Assembly: GCA_965246745.1 (NCBI GenBank)
Contig: OZ251980.1
Coordinates: 744,001-808,000, forward strand
DNA length: 64,000 bases
From: JANXMY01 sp965246745
GTDB lineage: Bacteria > Armatimonadota > Armatimonadia > Armatimonadales > Capsulimonadaceae
Direction: 5' to 3'
Positions 9,497 to 17,751 of this stretch are shown here, piece by piece. A program made the translations under genes and the position numbers. Each line of letters begins with the position of its first letter. Positions within the stretch are counted from its first letter, which is position 1. Below the pieces are notes generated by a model, which was given only the letters and a program-made list of their open reading frames with translations, was not told the DNA's origin and did not search any database.

Positions 9497-10167
9497 GCGT
9501 TTCCCGAAAGAGCAAGCCGGCGCGAACACCAGCGCTCCGCCTGCGCGGGGCTGTGGGTGACGACAAGCGCGGCCAGCCCGCGCTCCGAGGCCAGGCGGCT
9601 GATCAAACTCTGTACCCGCCGGGCGGCGTCGGGGTCCAGCGCCGAGGTCGGCTCGTCGAGGCACAGCGCCGGCGGCTCCAAAAGCAGGGCGCGGACAAGC
9701 GAAACGCGCTGCTGCTGCCCGACCGACAGGGTCAAGCCGTCCTGCTCCCAGCACTCCGGCCCCATCCCCAGCTCATCCAAAAGCGACCGCGCTTCCGTGG
9801 CGGGAAACCGCGCCGACGCGGCCGACTGATACGCAAAAGGGCGGCGCAGGTTGTCTTCCACCGTCAGCGGCAGCAGGGCCGGCTTTTGGCTGACCAGCAC
9901 GCACCGGCGGCGAAACTGCGGCCAGCCCCACCCGTCGCCGTCTTTGCCGTCCAGCAGCACCGTGCCTGCCGCCGCGTCTTGCAGCCCGCAGATTGTCCGC
10001 AGCAGCGTCGTCTTGCCCGCCCCCGACGGCCCCGTGACGGCGACCAGCTCGCCGGGACGCAGCCGAAACGAAATCCCCGCAAGCAGCGGCGCTCCCGCCG
10101 CCGTGATTGCCAGCGCACGGGCTTCCAGGCGGGGAATTTCAGCGGCACTCGTTTCAGCGAAAATCAT
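9493..10167 (-). CDS. fetA: ABC transporter ATPase, FetA/YbbL-type
   Basis: This 224-residue nucleotide-binding protein has Walker A GPSGAGKTT, a signature motif LSVGQQQR (Val where Gly is usual), Walker B ALCLDEPTSALD and a switch His (VVTHS). It partners with the UPF0014 permease gene that overlaps its stop codon, the arrangement of FetAB, which exports iron and relieves peroxide stress in E. coli. I chose the start at 10167 (MIFAET) because TATAAT (10174-10179, minus strand) lies 6 nt before it, consistent with a leaderless mRNA. An in-frame ATG at 10185 would lie upstream of that -10. Substrate is not proven by sequence. Confidence 0.85.
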   Translation of the reverse strand: MIFAETSAAEIPRLEARALAITAAGAPLLAGISFRLRPGELVAVTGPSGAGKTTLLRTICGLQDAAAGTVLLDGKDGDGWGWPQFRRRCVLVSQKPALLPLTVEDNLRRPFAYQSAASARFPATEARSLLDELGMGPECWEQDGLTLSVGQQQRVSLVRALLLEPPALCLDEPTSALDPDAARRVQSLISRLASERGLAALVVTHSPAQAERWCSRRLALSGNA

Positions 10168-10173
10168 AGGGGG

Positions 10174-10179
10174 ATTATA
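10174..10179 (-). promoter_or_regulatory. -10 box of a likely leaderless promoter for the fetA-like gene
   Basis: On the minus strand TATAAT is followed by six bases (CCCCCT) and then ATG, placing the expected transcription start on the start codon itself. Confidence 0.6.
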
Positions 10180-10185
10180 ACACAA

Positions 10186-10217
10186 AAGCCGCCTTTCCCG
10201 CGCGGGAAAGGCGGCTT
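10186..10217 (-). terminator. Intrinsic terminator after the 10222-10608 gene
   Basis: A 15-bp perfect inverted repeat (AAGCCGCCTTTCCCG / CGGGAAAGGCGGCTT) starts 4 nt past the stop codon and is followed on the minus strand by TTTTGTG. Confidence 0.85.
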
Positions 10218-10221
10218 GCGG

Positions 10222-10608
10222 CTACGCCGCCGATTTGTGCTGACGGTACTCTTCGATGTGATGGTACACGTCGTCCGGGAAGTTCAAGTCGCGGTACACA
10301 TTGCCGGCGTCGGGGTCGTCCGGGTTCGGGATAATCGGAAACTCCTGCTGGGTCTGGTACTCCAAAATCTTGTCGCGCCGGGGCGGGTTGTAGTTGTGGT
10401 CGCGGACCTGAGTGTACAGCGACCGGGCTTCCGCTTCGCTGAAATCCTTGTCTTTCGCCAGCGCCGAGATCACTTCGTCTTCAGTTAAAAAGTGCCGGGC
10501 GACCATCACAAACACCAGGCGGCCGTAGTGCCCGATGTCTTTTTTATGGTCGAGCGCGTCCAGCAGATGCGCCATCATTGCATCTTTTTTCAAATCTTCC
10601 AGGGCCAT
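10222..10608 (-). CDS. Small conserved-looking soluble protein of unknown function
   Basis: A 128-residue acidic protein starting MALEDLKKDAM. The start is fixed by a good ribosome site (AAGGAGA, 7-8 nt before ATG) and the gene ends in a strong terminator. It has no signal peptide or membrane segment. The first 75 residues look helical (KKDAMMAHLLDALDHKKDIGH, LTEDEVISALAKDKDFSEAE), and the C-terminal half is rich in Asp, Pro and Tyr (PNPDDPDAGNVYRDLNFPDD). I do not recognise a family. Helix-rich N-terminal region plus a disordered tail suggests a binding protein, but no function can be assigned. Confidence 0.8.
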   Translation of the reverse strand: MALEDLKKDAMMAHLLDALDHKKDIGHYGRLVFVMVARHFLTEDEVISALAKDKDFSEAEARSLYTQVRDHNYNPPRRDKILEYQTQQEFPIIPNPDDPDAGNVYRDLNFPDDVYHHIEEYRQHKSAA

Positions 10609-10679
10609 GCGTGTTCTCCTTCGGGTTTTGCCTTGCGTGGGTCTTCCGCTGCAAAGAATATCTCCACGGACGGCAAAAA

Positions 10680-11897
10680 TCAAACATGTGTTTGCAGCTC
10701 ACGGGCGCGGTGCACCCACTCCGAGTGCGGGTATTTTTGCAGAAACCCGGCCAGCACCGCATCGGCGCGGGCCGGGTCGCGCTCCCGCAGCAGCGTGCCG
10801 AGCTTCAAGCGGGCCATCTCGTCTTCCGGCGCGTCGGGAGTTTCGGCGATCAGCGCAAGCAGCAGCGCGGCGGCCTCGGCGGCGTCGCCCTGTATCTCCA
10901 GCGCTCCCGCCAGGCGCAGCCGCTCCCGCGCGGTCAAAGCCAGCGGCAGCTTCAAGGCGGACGCATCCCGCACACACTTTGCGGCCGCCAAAGGCTCGTT
11001 GCCGCGCAGCAATTCCCGCACCGCGCCGAGCATCTCGCGGGCGGCTTCGGCGTGGTCCTGCGCCGCCAGCAGCCCCGCCAGCTCGGCCCGGACCGCGCCG
11101 TTGTCGGGGTCGCGCTCCAAAAACGCTCGGTATTTGCGGATCGCGAGATCGAGCGTCTCGTGGCCGCGCGACGCCGCCGACCGGGCATCCTGAAGCAGAT
11201 ACTCCTGGCGGCCGTCGCGCAGCAGCCCGGTCACTTCCGCCGCCGCCAAGCCGAACACAAAGCCGCCGATATGCGCCCAGTACGCGGTCCCGCCGGGCTG
11301 CGGGTTCAGCAAAAACAAAATCCCGCCGCCGAGGCTCTGCAAAATCCACAAGCCGAGGCCCGCCACCGCCGGCACTTCGAGCTGTCCCCAGCTTGCCCCG
11401 CCGAGCGACCCCGGCAGCCAGAACAAGCGAATCTGCGCCCGGTGGAACCGAATGGCGAATGGGGCCAAAATCGCCGAGATCGCCCCCGACGCCCCCACCA
11501 GCGGCACCAGCACTTTCGGGGCGAACAAAAGCACAATCGCCATGTGCAGCAGCCCCGCCGCGATGCCGCCGCCGAGGTACAGCGCCCCAAACGCTTCCGG
11601 GCCGAGGGCTTCTTCGACATGCGGCCCGAACAGCCACAAAAAAACCATGTTCCAAAACAAGTGGGCGAGGCTGACATGGAGAAAGATGCCGGCAAACAAA
11701 GCGGCGAAATGCGGATGGTTCGGCACCAGCCCCCAGCGGCTGTAAGTGTCCGGCGCAGTAAAGCAGTACGCCAGAACGTTCAAGCCGATCAGTGTGTACG
11801 TCACCCAGGGCGTGCGCCGTCCGCGCCGGTCGGTGCTGTAGGGCAGCGGCAAAAGGATTGTCAGCAGCAGAAGCCAGTAAGGAGAAAGAGCCATCAT
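10680..11897 (-). CDS. Rhomboid-family intramembrane serine protease with C-terminal TPR-like domain
   Basis: The N-terminal 240 residues are a rhomboid domain: six or so membrane helices, HLFWNM in helix 2, the catalytic serine in GASGAIS and the catalytic histidine in AHIGGFVFG. The remaining 165 residues are soluble, alpha-helical and repetitive (LAIRKYRAFLERDPDNGAVR, LLREREPARA-type helices), typical of TPR tails that recruit partners. It should cleave transmembrane substrates in the inner membrane. I start at 11897 (MMALSPYWLL). An upstream TTG is possible but lacks a ribosome site. The upstream DNA contains short near-repeats of AGCAATATCAG. Confidence 0.9.
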   Translation of the reverse strand: MMALSPYWLLLLTILLPLPYSTDRRGRRTPWVTYTLIGLNVLAYCFTAPDTYSRWGLVPNHPHFAALFAGIFLHVSLAHLFWNMVFLWLFGPHVEEALGPEAFGALYLGGGIAAGLLHMAIVLLFAPKVLVPLVGASGAISAILAPFAIRFHRAQIRLFWLPGSLGGASWGQLEVPAVAGLGLWILQSLGGGILFLLNPQPGGTAYWAHIGGFVFGLAAAEVTGLLRDGRQEYLLQDARSAASRGHETLDLAIRKYRAFLERDPDNGAVRAELAGLLAAQDHAEAAREMLGAVRELLRGNEPLAAAKCVRDASALKLPLALTARERLRLAGALEIQGDAAEAAALLLALIAETPDAPEDEMARLKLGTLLRERDPARADAVLAGFLQKYPHSEWVHRARELQTHV

Positions 11898-11926
11898 AAA
11901 GGATAACAATATCAGAAATAGCAATA

Positions 11927-12610
11927 TCAGGGATAGCGATAATGGCCGGCGATGGGCCAGGCGGTCAGCACATCTTCCTCGGCGCAGACGCGGAGATTAT
12001 GGATAACGAAGGGGACTCCCTGTGCGTCCCGGCGGCCGGACACCAGGCCGGTGTGGTCCAGCCCGTTCGGCAGCTTCCAGCAGACCACATCGCCCGGCTG
12101 CCACGCGGGAAGCGTTCCCGCCGTGACGGCGTTCGGCAGGGTCCTGCCGTGCCGCCGAAAAAAGACGGCAAGGTTCGGCACGCGCCGGTGGTCAATGTTC
12201 GGGTCGGGCCGCCGCAGGCCGTAGAAGTGCGGGTAGCGGTCCCAATGCGCGGTCATATCGGCATGAACCCGCGCCTGCAAATCCACGCCCGCCGCCCGCA
12301 GGCCGCGCACGACCACATCCGTGCAGGCCCCCCGCCCGCGCGGCGGGTCGCCGTTCGGGTAGGAGAGCGAGCAGTACGACGCATCGTACACATCGCCGAT
12401 CTGCGCCCGCGCCGCCCGGACGATTTTCGCCTGAGTCGGCGTTTCGGGAAGCGTCGGCGGGGCCGGCGGCGCGGCCAGCGGCATCGGCAGGTTTTGGGCG
12501 ACAAACGGCATCCGGGGCATCTCCCGGTGCGCCGTGCACGAGACGCAGGCCAGGCACGCGGCAAGACCGAGAGGGGTCAAAAGAAAACAGCGAGGCGTGT
12601 GTCGTGTCAT
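11927..12610 (-). CDS. DUF1287 family lipoprotein (NlpC/P60-like fold)
   Basis: This 227-residue protein starts with a signal sequence and a good lipobox (LAAC, Cys19), then a proline-rich linker and a DUF1287 domain (ARAQIGDVYDASYCSLSYPNG, GACTDVVVRGLRAAGVD, RRVPNLAVFFRRHG, WQPGDVVCWKLPNGLDHTG, HNLRVCAEED). DUF1287 proteins belong to the cysteine-peptidase superfamily; the Cys in GACTDV and the His in LDHTG fit a catalytic pair. The gene overlaps the stop of lnt (TGATG), which would suit a lipoprotein processed by that enzyme. Role is probably cell-envelope or peptidoglycan related, but the substrate is unknown. Confidence 0.85.
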   Translation of the reverse strand: MTRHTPRCFLLTPLGLAACLACVSCTAHREMPRMPFVAQNLPMPLAAPPAPPTLPETPTQAKIVRAARAQIGDVYDASYCSLSYPNGDPPRGRGACTDVVVRGLRAAGVDLQARVHADMTAHWDRYPHFYGLRRPDPNIDHRRVPNLAVFFRRHGRTLPNAVTAGTLPAWQPGDVVCWKLPNGLDHTGLVSGRRDAQGVPFVIHNLRVCAEEDVLTAWPIAGHYRYP

Positions 12611-14025
12611 CAGCGCTTTCTTTGCCGTCGAACAAAGCCGAAAATCGCGGCGAGGGCGCACGCATACGCCAGCCAGTCGCCCCAGCGGGTGAACAGCGTG
12701 CCGCCGCCGGTGCCGGCCGGGACGGTGCCGACCAGCACGTCAGGCGCATACAGCGGCGATTGCGCCCGAATATGCCCCCAGGCATCCACAATCTGCGACA
12801 GGCCGTTCGAATCGGCCCGGACAAACGGCACCCTGTTTTCGACCGCCCGGAAGGGCAGCATTGCGCCGTGCAGCCGGTGCAGCACCCCGCGCGGGGTCGG
12901 CGGGTCGTAATTCGGCATGGCGATGATCTGCGCCCCCTGCTGCACAGTTTCGCGGGTGGTGCCGGTGTAGCAGCTATCAAAGCAGATTTCCAAGCCCACC
13001 CGCCCGAAGTCGGTGCTGACTACCGTTGCCGCGTGCCCCGCTTGATTGGTCTGCTGCTCCGCTAAATACAAATGCACTTTGTGATGCACCGGGGCGAGCA
13101 CGGCCCCGCTCGGCGCAACAATCGCCGCGCAGTTGAACGGCTTCGGGCGGGTGTCGTCGGAATAGCCGACCACCAGCGCCGTGTGCAGACTTTCGGCAAG
13201 CTGCCGGGTCTCGTCTTTGGCGCTGTTCGGGTCAAACTCGCCGCCGAGCGACTCTTCCGACCAGACAATCAGCTTGGCCCCCTGCTTCGCCGCCTCGCGG
13301 GTCATTTCTGCCCGGTCCACCGCGTGCGGCGGCATGGGCGCGAGATCGCCTGTTTCCTCGCGGGTCAGGTCTTGAATCGCCGCCACCGGCACCCCGCGCG
13401 TCGTCGAATGCGCCAGCGAAAGAGCGCCAAACCCCAGCGACAGCAGGACCAGCGCGGCGCTCACGCCGAGCGGCGCAAATCGCCGCCGCCCAATCGCCTC
13501 GGCAAGCGCGGCGTTGACTGCCCACAGCAAAAACGAGACGCCCCAAATTCCCGCCAGCGACGCGATCTGTATCAGCGGGATATTTCGGTACTGGCACAGC
13601 GCAATGTTCAGCGGCAAGGGCAAAAACGAGGTCAGCCACTCGCCGCCGACCCCGACCGCCGCCAGAAACCCCACCCGCGCCCATGCGCTTTCGAGCTTCG
13701 CCGCCTGCGCCGCCGCCAGCGCGACCAGCCCAAACAAAAACGCCAGCCACAAAAACGGAATATACGCCCAAAACAGCCGCGCCGTGTCGTGGAACCAGCC
13801 CGCTTGGACCACCCCGCAGACGCCCCGCACCAGCATGCCCAGCCCAAACGCCTCCAAAGGCCGCCGCCCCCGCGCCGCCAGCAGCAGCGGCACAAACGCC
13901 CCCCACCCCAGCCATTCGGCATTCGAGGGCGGCAGGGCAAGCGCAAACAGCAGCCCCGACAGAAGCGCCGCCGGCACTGTCCGAACAAACACCGTCTTGG
14001 CGAGCAGCGAAAGAATTGCCATCAT
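12610..14025 (-). CDS. lnt: Apolipoprotein N-acyltransferase
   Basis: A 471-residue inner-membrane enzyme that transfers a fatty acid from phospholipid to the N-terminal cysteine of lipoproteins. About six N-terminal membrane helices are followed by a nitrilase-like periplasmic domain containing the catalytic triad: Glu in VWSEES, Lys in HHKVHL, Cys in GLEICFDSCY. A last helix ends in basic residues (RRQRKR). The start at 14025 is preceded on the minus strand by TATACT with a 5-nt gap, a likely leaderless promoter; a second ATG follows directly at 14022. It is coupled to the downstream DUF1287 lipoprotein gene. Confidence 0.95.
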   Translation of the reverse strand: MMAILSLLAKTVFVRTVPAALLSGLLFALALPPSNAEWLGWGAFVPLLLAARGRRPLEAFGLGMLVRGVCGVVQAGWFHDTARLFWAYIPFLWLAFLFGLVALAAAQAAKLESAWARVGFLAAVGVGGEWLTSFLPLPLNIALCQYRNIPLIQIASLAGIWGVSFLLWAVNAALAEAIGRRRFAPLGVSAALVLLSLGFGALSLAHSTTRGVPVAAIQDLTREETGDLAPMPPHAVDRAEMTREAAKQGAKLIVWSEESLGGEFDPNSAKDETRQLAESLHTALVVGYSDDTRPKPFNCAAIVAPSGAVLAPVHHKVHLYLAEQQTNQAGHAATVVSTDFGRVGLEICFDSCYTGTTRETVQQGAQIIAMPNYDPPTPRGVLHRLHGAMLPFRAVENRVPFVRADSNGLSQIVDAWGHIRAQSPLYAPDVLVGTVPAGTGGGTLFTRWGDWLAYACALAAIFGFVRRQRKR

Positions 14026-14083
14026 CGCTGAGTATACCGTGCCGGCGCGTGAAATCGGGTAAAATGGCGATGGAGGGATTTCC

Positions 14084-14302
14084 ATGCCGCCAGAGCCGAA
14101 ACAAGCGCCTCAAAGCCTTTTGCTCGGTGACTACGGCATTGGCGAAACGCAGGCCGCAGACCTGCGGAGCCGCCTTCGTACCTTTGAGGAAGATTGGTAC
14201 CGGCCCAAGATGGACGGTTACGATGCGCTCGAACCACACGCCGAAGAACCCAACAATTCCCAGTCCCGCGAAGCGGCACTTCCTGGCGTCTGCGCCGTGT
14301 AG
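14084..14302 (+). CDS. Orphan antitoxin-like small protein, C-terminus extended by a repeat
   Basis: A 72-residue ORF with a good ribosome site (GGAGGGATTTCC before ATG). The segment LRSRLRTFEEDWYRPKMDGY resembles the C-terminal FxEDWxRPxMDxYD motif of many small antitoxin-like proteins, which normally end just after it. Here the frame continues about 20 more residues into a copy of repeat family 1 (14267-14325) and takes its stop from it. No toxin-like partner is next to it. Assignment to a toxin-antitoxin system is an inference from the motif. Confidence 0.5.
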   Translation: MPPEPKQAPQSLLLGDYGIGETQAADLRSRLRTFEEDWYRPKMDGYDALEPHAEEPNNSQSREAALPGVCAV

Positions 14303-14325
14303 CCGTGCAATTTATTGCATGGTCC
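14267..14325 (+). repeat. Palindromic repeat family 1, copy A
   Basis: The unit begins CCCGCGAAGCGGCACTTC and ends GTAGCCGTGC-N-GCATGGT. It matches the two inverted copies at 53511-53664 over about 60 bp. It encodes the tail and stop codon of the preceding small ORF. Confidence 0.8.
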
Positions 14326-14337
14326 GAGGAGAAAGCT

Positions 14338-14978
14338 ATGCACAAGACAATAATCTCGCTTGCTGCTCTCAGCCTACTTGCTCTTGCCGCCCCGTTTGCC
14401 GAGGCGCAAAGTTACGAGGGGTTCCAGATACGCTACCCGGCGGTGAAGAATGTACATCCGTGGGAACATTATTCTGACGTGCCGACTTTGGATTTGTCCG
14501 CTACCGAGGTGCATATTCGTCTCGGACGCCAGCGAACTTTGCCTGAAGCTGTCACGGGGCCGCCTATCAAGCGTACTTCCTCCCGCCACACCAAATTCTT
14601 TTTCGCCTGGCCCCGTCACAATCGCACCTGGCCCGCGTACCAGCAGCGGCAGCGCCGCTACCGTCTATGATGGCTTGAGCCGCCAGCGACACCTTCCGGC
14701 AGCTTATCAAGGCGCAGGAATTTGGCGATCATAAGGGGTGGCTGCCTTCGGACCGTTTGCGGGAACAAAGAGGCTTTGGGTCCGGCTTTGGAAACTTCCC
14801 GGCAGCGAGGGCTGCACTCGAAATTCACCTCCGGCTTGGCCGGGACCAGCCGGCAACGCCGTTTCTTTGGAACTCCGACAAGCCGCATCGAAATCATCCC
14901 CAACACAGCCGCATCTCCCCTCGGGGCGATGGCGCTGAAGGGTCTTATGCCCTGCGTCGGCGTCCCCGCACTAAGTGA
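14338..14978 (+). pseudogene. Decayed gene for a small secreted protein
   Basis: An ATG at 14338 with a good ribosome site (AGGAGA) opens a frame beginning with a classical signal peptide (MHKTIISLAALSLLALAA, cleavage near AEAQ). That frame stops at 14670 after 110 residues. Plausible-looking protein sequence then moves to other frames (PATPNSFSPGPVTIAPGP; then SDTFRQLIKAQEFGDHKGWL up to 14978). This pattern suggests one secreted protein with several frameshifts. I recognise no family; the 110-residue product could also be a real short secreted protein. Nothing else supportable lies between 14670 and 14995. Confidence 0.4.
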
Positions 14979-14995
14979 AGTCCATTCAGCAGTTA

Positions 14996-16039
14996 TCAGC
15001 TCGCCGGGGCGGGGACAATCGGCGCGGGGTCGTAGCTGTCTACGGTCCAGTCGTCGAAGGAAACGGCGGTGCTGCCCTGGGTCCACAGGCCGACGCTGCC
15101 GGCGGTTTCGGCGGGAAGCGTCACGGAGATGCGCTTCTGCAAATCAATCCAGCCACGCGCCTCGCTGCCCCGCACCAAAAGCCGCAGCGTGTGCCAGCCG
15201 GGCGCTAAAGGGACCGGCGCGGCGGGCGGCGGCTGAACAATCGCGGTCTGCTGCAAAGTCGTATGCACCGGCCCGGCGATTTGGATCAGCGCCAAGTCGC
15301 CGAGGCTCTGATTGCAGCGCAGGACGGTGTACTGATTGGGACCCGCATAGCCGAAGACGATCCCGGCGGCGGGGCTGATTTTTCCGGCATCAATGCGAAA
15401 GCGTACCCGGACATCGAAGTCGCGCCCTCGGTCGGCTTTGTCCAGCAGCACGGCAAAGCGGTCGGGCCGAAAGCTCGGGCCGGACACGCGGGCGACTTGT
15501 CCGCTGCCGCCGGCGGGGTCGGGCTTCACGGCGGCCAGCGGCGCGGGGCCGGGAGCGCCGGAGCCGGTCGCGGATACGCCGGCGAGGGTGCCGCCTTCAA
15601 AGTTGAAAATGCGCGAGGCCGCCGGCGAAACCGTCCAGACATCCAGCGTGTCGGTAGCCCACGGGTCATTGGTGCGCGTTCCGCCGCCGCTGCTCTGCTT
15701 CGGCGCAAAAGTCGCCAGATAATCCACGATTTGGGCGGCCTGCGGGGCGGAAATCTCGTCTGACGCATGGTATTTGGTCAGCATCGTATTGACTGTCCGC
15801 TGCCACTCGGCCCGCGAGTAGCTTTTTTCTTCGGGCCGGGGCAGGTTGTGGCACGCCGAGCACTTTTCGGCGTACAGCGTCTTGACCTGCGCTGCATCGG
15901 TCTTGGGCGCATTTGTTTTAGGCGCATCGGCGGCGGCAGGCCGGGCCGGGGACACAAGCGCGGCGAGGGCAACGGCACCCATGCCGAGCAGCGAGGCAAA
16001 GACGACGGCGGCGGGGCGCGAGAAGTTGAGCGTGAGCAT
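14996..16039 (-). CDS. Exported cytochrome-c-type protein with C-terminal jelly-roll (DUF1080/LamG-like) domain
   Basis: 347 residues: signal peptide (to about residue 37), a single haem-binding motif CSACH near residue 58 with a Met further on (NTMLTKYHASDEIS), ending at the usual helix (AAQIVDYLATF, near 110). After a Gly/Ser/Thr linker a beta-rich domain follows (FDVRVRFRIDAGK, AAGIVFGYAGPNQYTVLRCN, GWHTLRLLVRGSEARGWID, GSVGLWTQGSTAVSFDDW), the pattern of concanavalin-like sugar-binding/hydrolase domains. It probably acts in the periplasm as an electron carrier tethered to a ligand-binding module. TTGTTT and CAATAA with a 17-nt gap lie before the ATG, a weak promoter. Confidence 0.85.
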   Translation of the reverse strand: MLTLNFSRPAAVVFASLLGMGAVALAALVSPARPAAADAPKTNAPKTDAAQVKTLYAEKCSACHNLPRPEEKSYSRAEWQRTVNTMLTKYHASDEISAPQAAQIVDYLATFAPKQSSGGGTRTNDPWATDTLDVWTVSPAASRIFNFEGGTLAGVSATGSGAPGPAPLAAVKPDPAGGSGQVARVSGPSFRPDRFAVLLDKADRGRDFDVRVRFRIDAGKISPAAGIVFGYAGPNQYTVLRCNQSLGDLALIQIAGPVHTTLQQTAIVQPPPAAPVPLAPGWHTLRLLVRGSEARGWIDLQKRISVTLPAETAGSVGLWTQGSTAVSFDDWTVDSYDPAPIVPAPAS

Positions 16040-16139
16040 AGTGTTTATTGTTCCATAAATTCAGGCGAAACAAGGCAAAGATAACTCTGCAGACGCCGCG
16101 CAGCCCAAAAAGTTCAGCGGAAACGGCTTGCCGCGCGGC

Positions 16140-16169
16140 TTGACATGCAGGCGAATTCGCGGTTATAAT
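16140..16169 (+). promoter_or_regulatory. Sigma70-type promoter for the DUF5679 gene
   Basis: TTGACA at 16140-16145, an 18-nt spacer, and TATAAT at 16164-16169, about 45 nt before the start codon. Confidence 0.75.
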
Positions 16170-16213
16170 TCCGGTTTTATCCTGCCCCTTTCTGCGGAGT
16201 GCGTGAGGCTTCC

Positions 16214-16423
16214 ATGACCGGATACTGCGTGCGCTGCCGCGCCAAACAAGAAATGCTTTCGCCGACCCGGACGCTGATGAAAAACGGACGCCGGGCGATG
16301 CTCGGGGTCTGCGCCTGCTGCGGGACCAAAATGTCGGTCGCCGGCAAGTGGGACGACGAGGCCGACGCGCCGCAGGCCGAGGCCGGGGAAAATAGTTTGA
16401 CAGCGTCCCCGAAAACTGGGTAG
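16214..16423 (+). CDS. DUF5679 zinc-ribbon protein
   Basis: A 69-residue protein whose first 45 residues match the DUF5679 pattern: MTGYCVRCRAKQEM, MKNGRRAMLGVCACCGTKM. The two CxxC pairs (YCVRC and CACCG) should bind one zinc. The family's biochemical role is not established. The C-terminal 20 residues are acidic and probably disordered. A perfect TTGACA-TATAAT promoter drives it, and the promoter of the next gene (citrate synthase) sits within its last codons. Confidence 0.85.
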   Translation: MTGYCVRCRAKQEMLSPTRTLMKNGRRAMLGVCACCGTKMSVAGKWDDEADAPQAEAGENSLTASPKTG

Positions 16424-16426
16424 AAT
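16397..16426 (+). promoter_or_regulatory. Sigma70-type promoter for citrate synthase
   Basis: TTGACA (16397-16402), 18-nt spacer, TAGAAT (16421-16426). It overlaps the end of the DUF5679 coding region. Confidence 0.7.
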
Positions 16427-16479
16427 ACACGGCGCAGCACCGCGAAAGCCGGGGCGCTCAGAGAGGTTCAAGGCGGACA

Positions 16480-17628
16480 ATGGCTGACGAGAAATTTGCA
16501 AAGGGACTGGAAGATGTCATTGCCGGAGAGTCGTCCATCTGCGACGTGGACGGCGTCAACGGCAAGCTGATATACCGGGGCTATGATATTCATGACCTGG
16601 CGCAGAACACGACGTTTGAAGAAGTAGTTTACCTGCTGTGGAACGGCAGCCTGCCGACCCAAGAGCAGCTCGCGGCGCTGAACGCCGAGCTGTCGGCGCA
16701 GCGGGCGCTTCCTGAAGGCGCTTTGGCACTCTTGAAGCAGTTCCCGCGCACCGCGCCGCCGATGGATGCGCTCCGCACCGCGACCTCGCTGCTGTCGCTG
16801 TTTGATCCCGACGAAGGCGACGAAAGCATGGAAGCCAACCACCGCAAAGCCCTCCGAGTGACCGCCCAGATGGGCACGCTGGTCGGGGTTTTGGACCGTT
16901 TGCGAAAGGGCGAAGCGCCGGTGCCGCCCCAGCCCGGACTTTCCACCGCCGCTCATTTTCTGCACCAGCTTACCGGGCAAGTCCCCGACAAAACTTCCGC
17001 CCATGCCCTCGATGTCGCGCTAATCCTCCATGCCGACCATGAGCTGAACGCGTCTACGTTCGCCGCCCGCGTCACTGTCGCCACCCTGACCGACATGTAC
17101 AGCGCCGTCACATCGGCGATCGGCACCTTAGCCGGCCCGCTCCACGGCGGGGCGAATGTCAATGTGATGCACCTGCTGGAACAAATCGGCGAGCCGGACA
17201 AAGCGGACGCGGTTGTGTCGCAGATGCTGGCCGACGGCAAAAAAATCCCCGGCATCGGCCACCGGGTTTACCGCGCCCTCGACCCCCGCGCCGTATCCCT
17301 GCGCGAGATGTCCCGGCAGCTTGCCGAAACGACCGGCGACCCGAAATGGTACGAGATCAGCGAAAAAGTGCAGGAAGCCGCCGACCGGGCGCTGACGGCC
17401 AAAGGCAAAACGACGCTGAAAGCTAATGTAGACTTTTTCTCGGCGTCGGTGTACCGCATGCTGCAAATCCCGAACGACCAATTCACGCCCGTGTTCGCCA
17501 TTTCCCGCGTCGCCGGCTGGACCGCGCACATTTTGGAGCAGCTCGGCGACAACCGCTTGATTCGCCCCCGCGCCGTGTATACCGGCTCGCGCGACTTGAC
17601 GGTCACGCCGATAGGCGAGCGAAAATAA
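16480..17628 (+). CDS. gltA: Citrate synthase
   Basis: 382 residues, the short form of the family. It condenses oxaloacetate and acetyl-CoA to citrate at the head of the TCA cycle. Landmarks: substrate histidine in LILHADHELNAS, GPLHGGAN, catalytic histidine in GIGHRVYRALDPR, catalytic aspartate in KANVDFFSASVY, and the C-terminal arginine in AHILEQLGDNRLIRPRA. The start follows AAGGCGG by 4 nt. Single-gene unit with its own promoter and a strong terminator. 2-methylcitrate synthase is a close relative, but no prp genes are near. Confidence 0.95.
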   Translation: MADEKFAKGLEDVIAGESSICDVDGVNGKLIYRGYDIHDLAQNTTFEEVVYLLWNGSLPTQEQLAALNAELSAQRALPEGALALLKQFPRTAPPMDALRTATSLLSLFDPDEGDESMEANHRKALRVTAQMGTLVGVLDRLRKGEAPVPPQPGLSTAAHFLHQLTGQVPDKTSAHALDVALILHADHELNASTFAARVTVATLTDMYSAVTSAIGTLAGPLHGGANVNVMHLLEQIGEPDKADAVVSQMLADGKKIPGIGHRVYRALDPRAVSLREMSRQLAETTGDPKWYEISEKVQEAADRALTAKGKTTLKANVDFFSASVYRMLQIPNDQFTPVFAISRVAGWTAHILEQLGDNRLIRPRAVYTGSRDLTVTPIGERK

Positions 17629-17641
17629 AAAACTCCCGACC

Positions 17642-17672
17642 CGCCACGGCATTCCTGCCGTGGCGTTTTTTT
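17642..17672 (+). terminator. Intrinsic terminator of citrate synthase gene
   Basis: Stem CGCCACGGCA / TGCCGTGGCG with a 4-nt loop, followed by seven T residues. Confidence 0.92.
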
Positions 17673-17683
17673 GCGTTTCCGGG

Positions 17684-17716
17684 TATAGTGATGCTGATAT
17701 TTAACCCCGGTTAAAT
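17684..17716 (+). promoter_or_regulatory. -10 box and DtxR/MntR-type palindromic operator
   Basis: TATAGT at 17684-17689 is followed by the inverted repeat ATTTAACC-CC-GGTTAAAT at 17699-17716, which would cover the transcription start of the metalloregulator gene at 17752. Size and position fit autoregulation by a DtxR-family dimer. Confidence 0.65.
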
Positions 17717-17751
17717 AAAAAGTTGCCGAGCGAGCACTGCTGAGGCTGACT

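Noticed and set aside
14722..15378. Plus-strand frame running across the end of the cytochrome gene
   Set aside because: Most of it is antisense to the cytochrome-c/jelly-roll gene; only the part before 14990 could belong to the decayed gene described.
16000..16060. Leaderless promoter for the cytochrome gene
   Set aside because: The -10 candidate CAATAA and -35 TTGTTT are poor matches, so I did not include it in the leaderless set.
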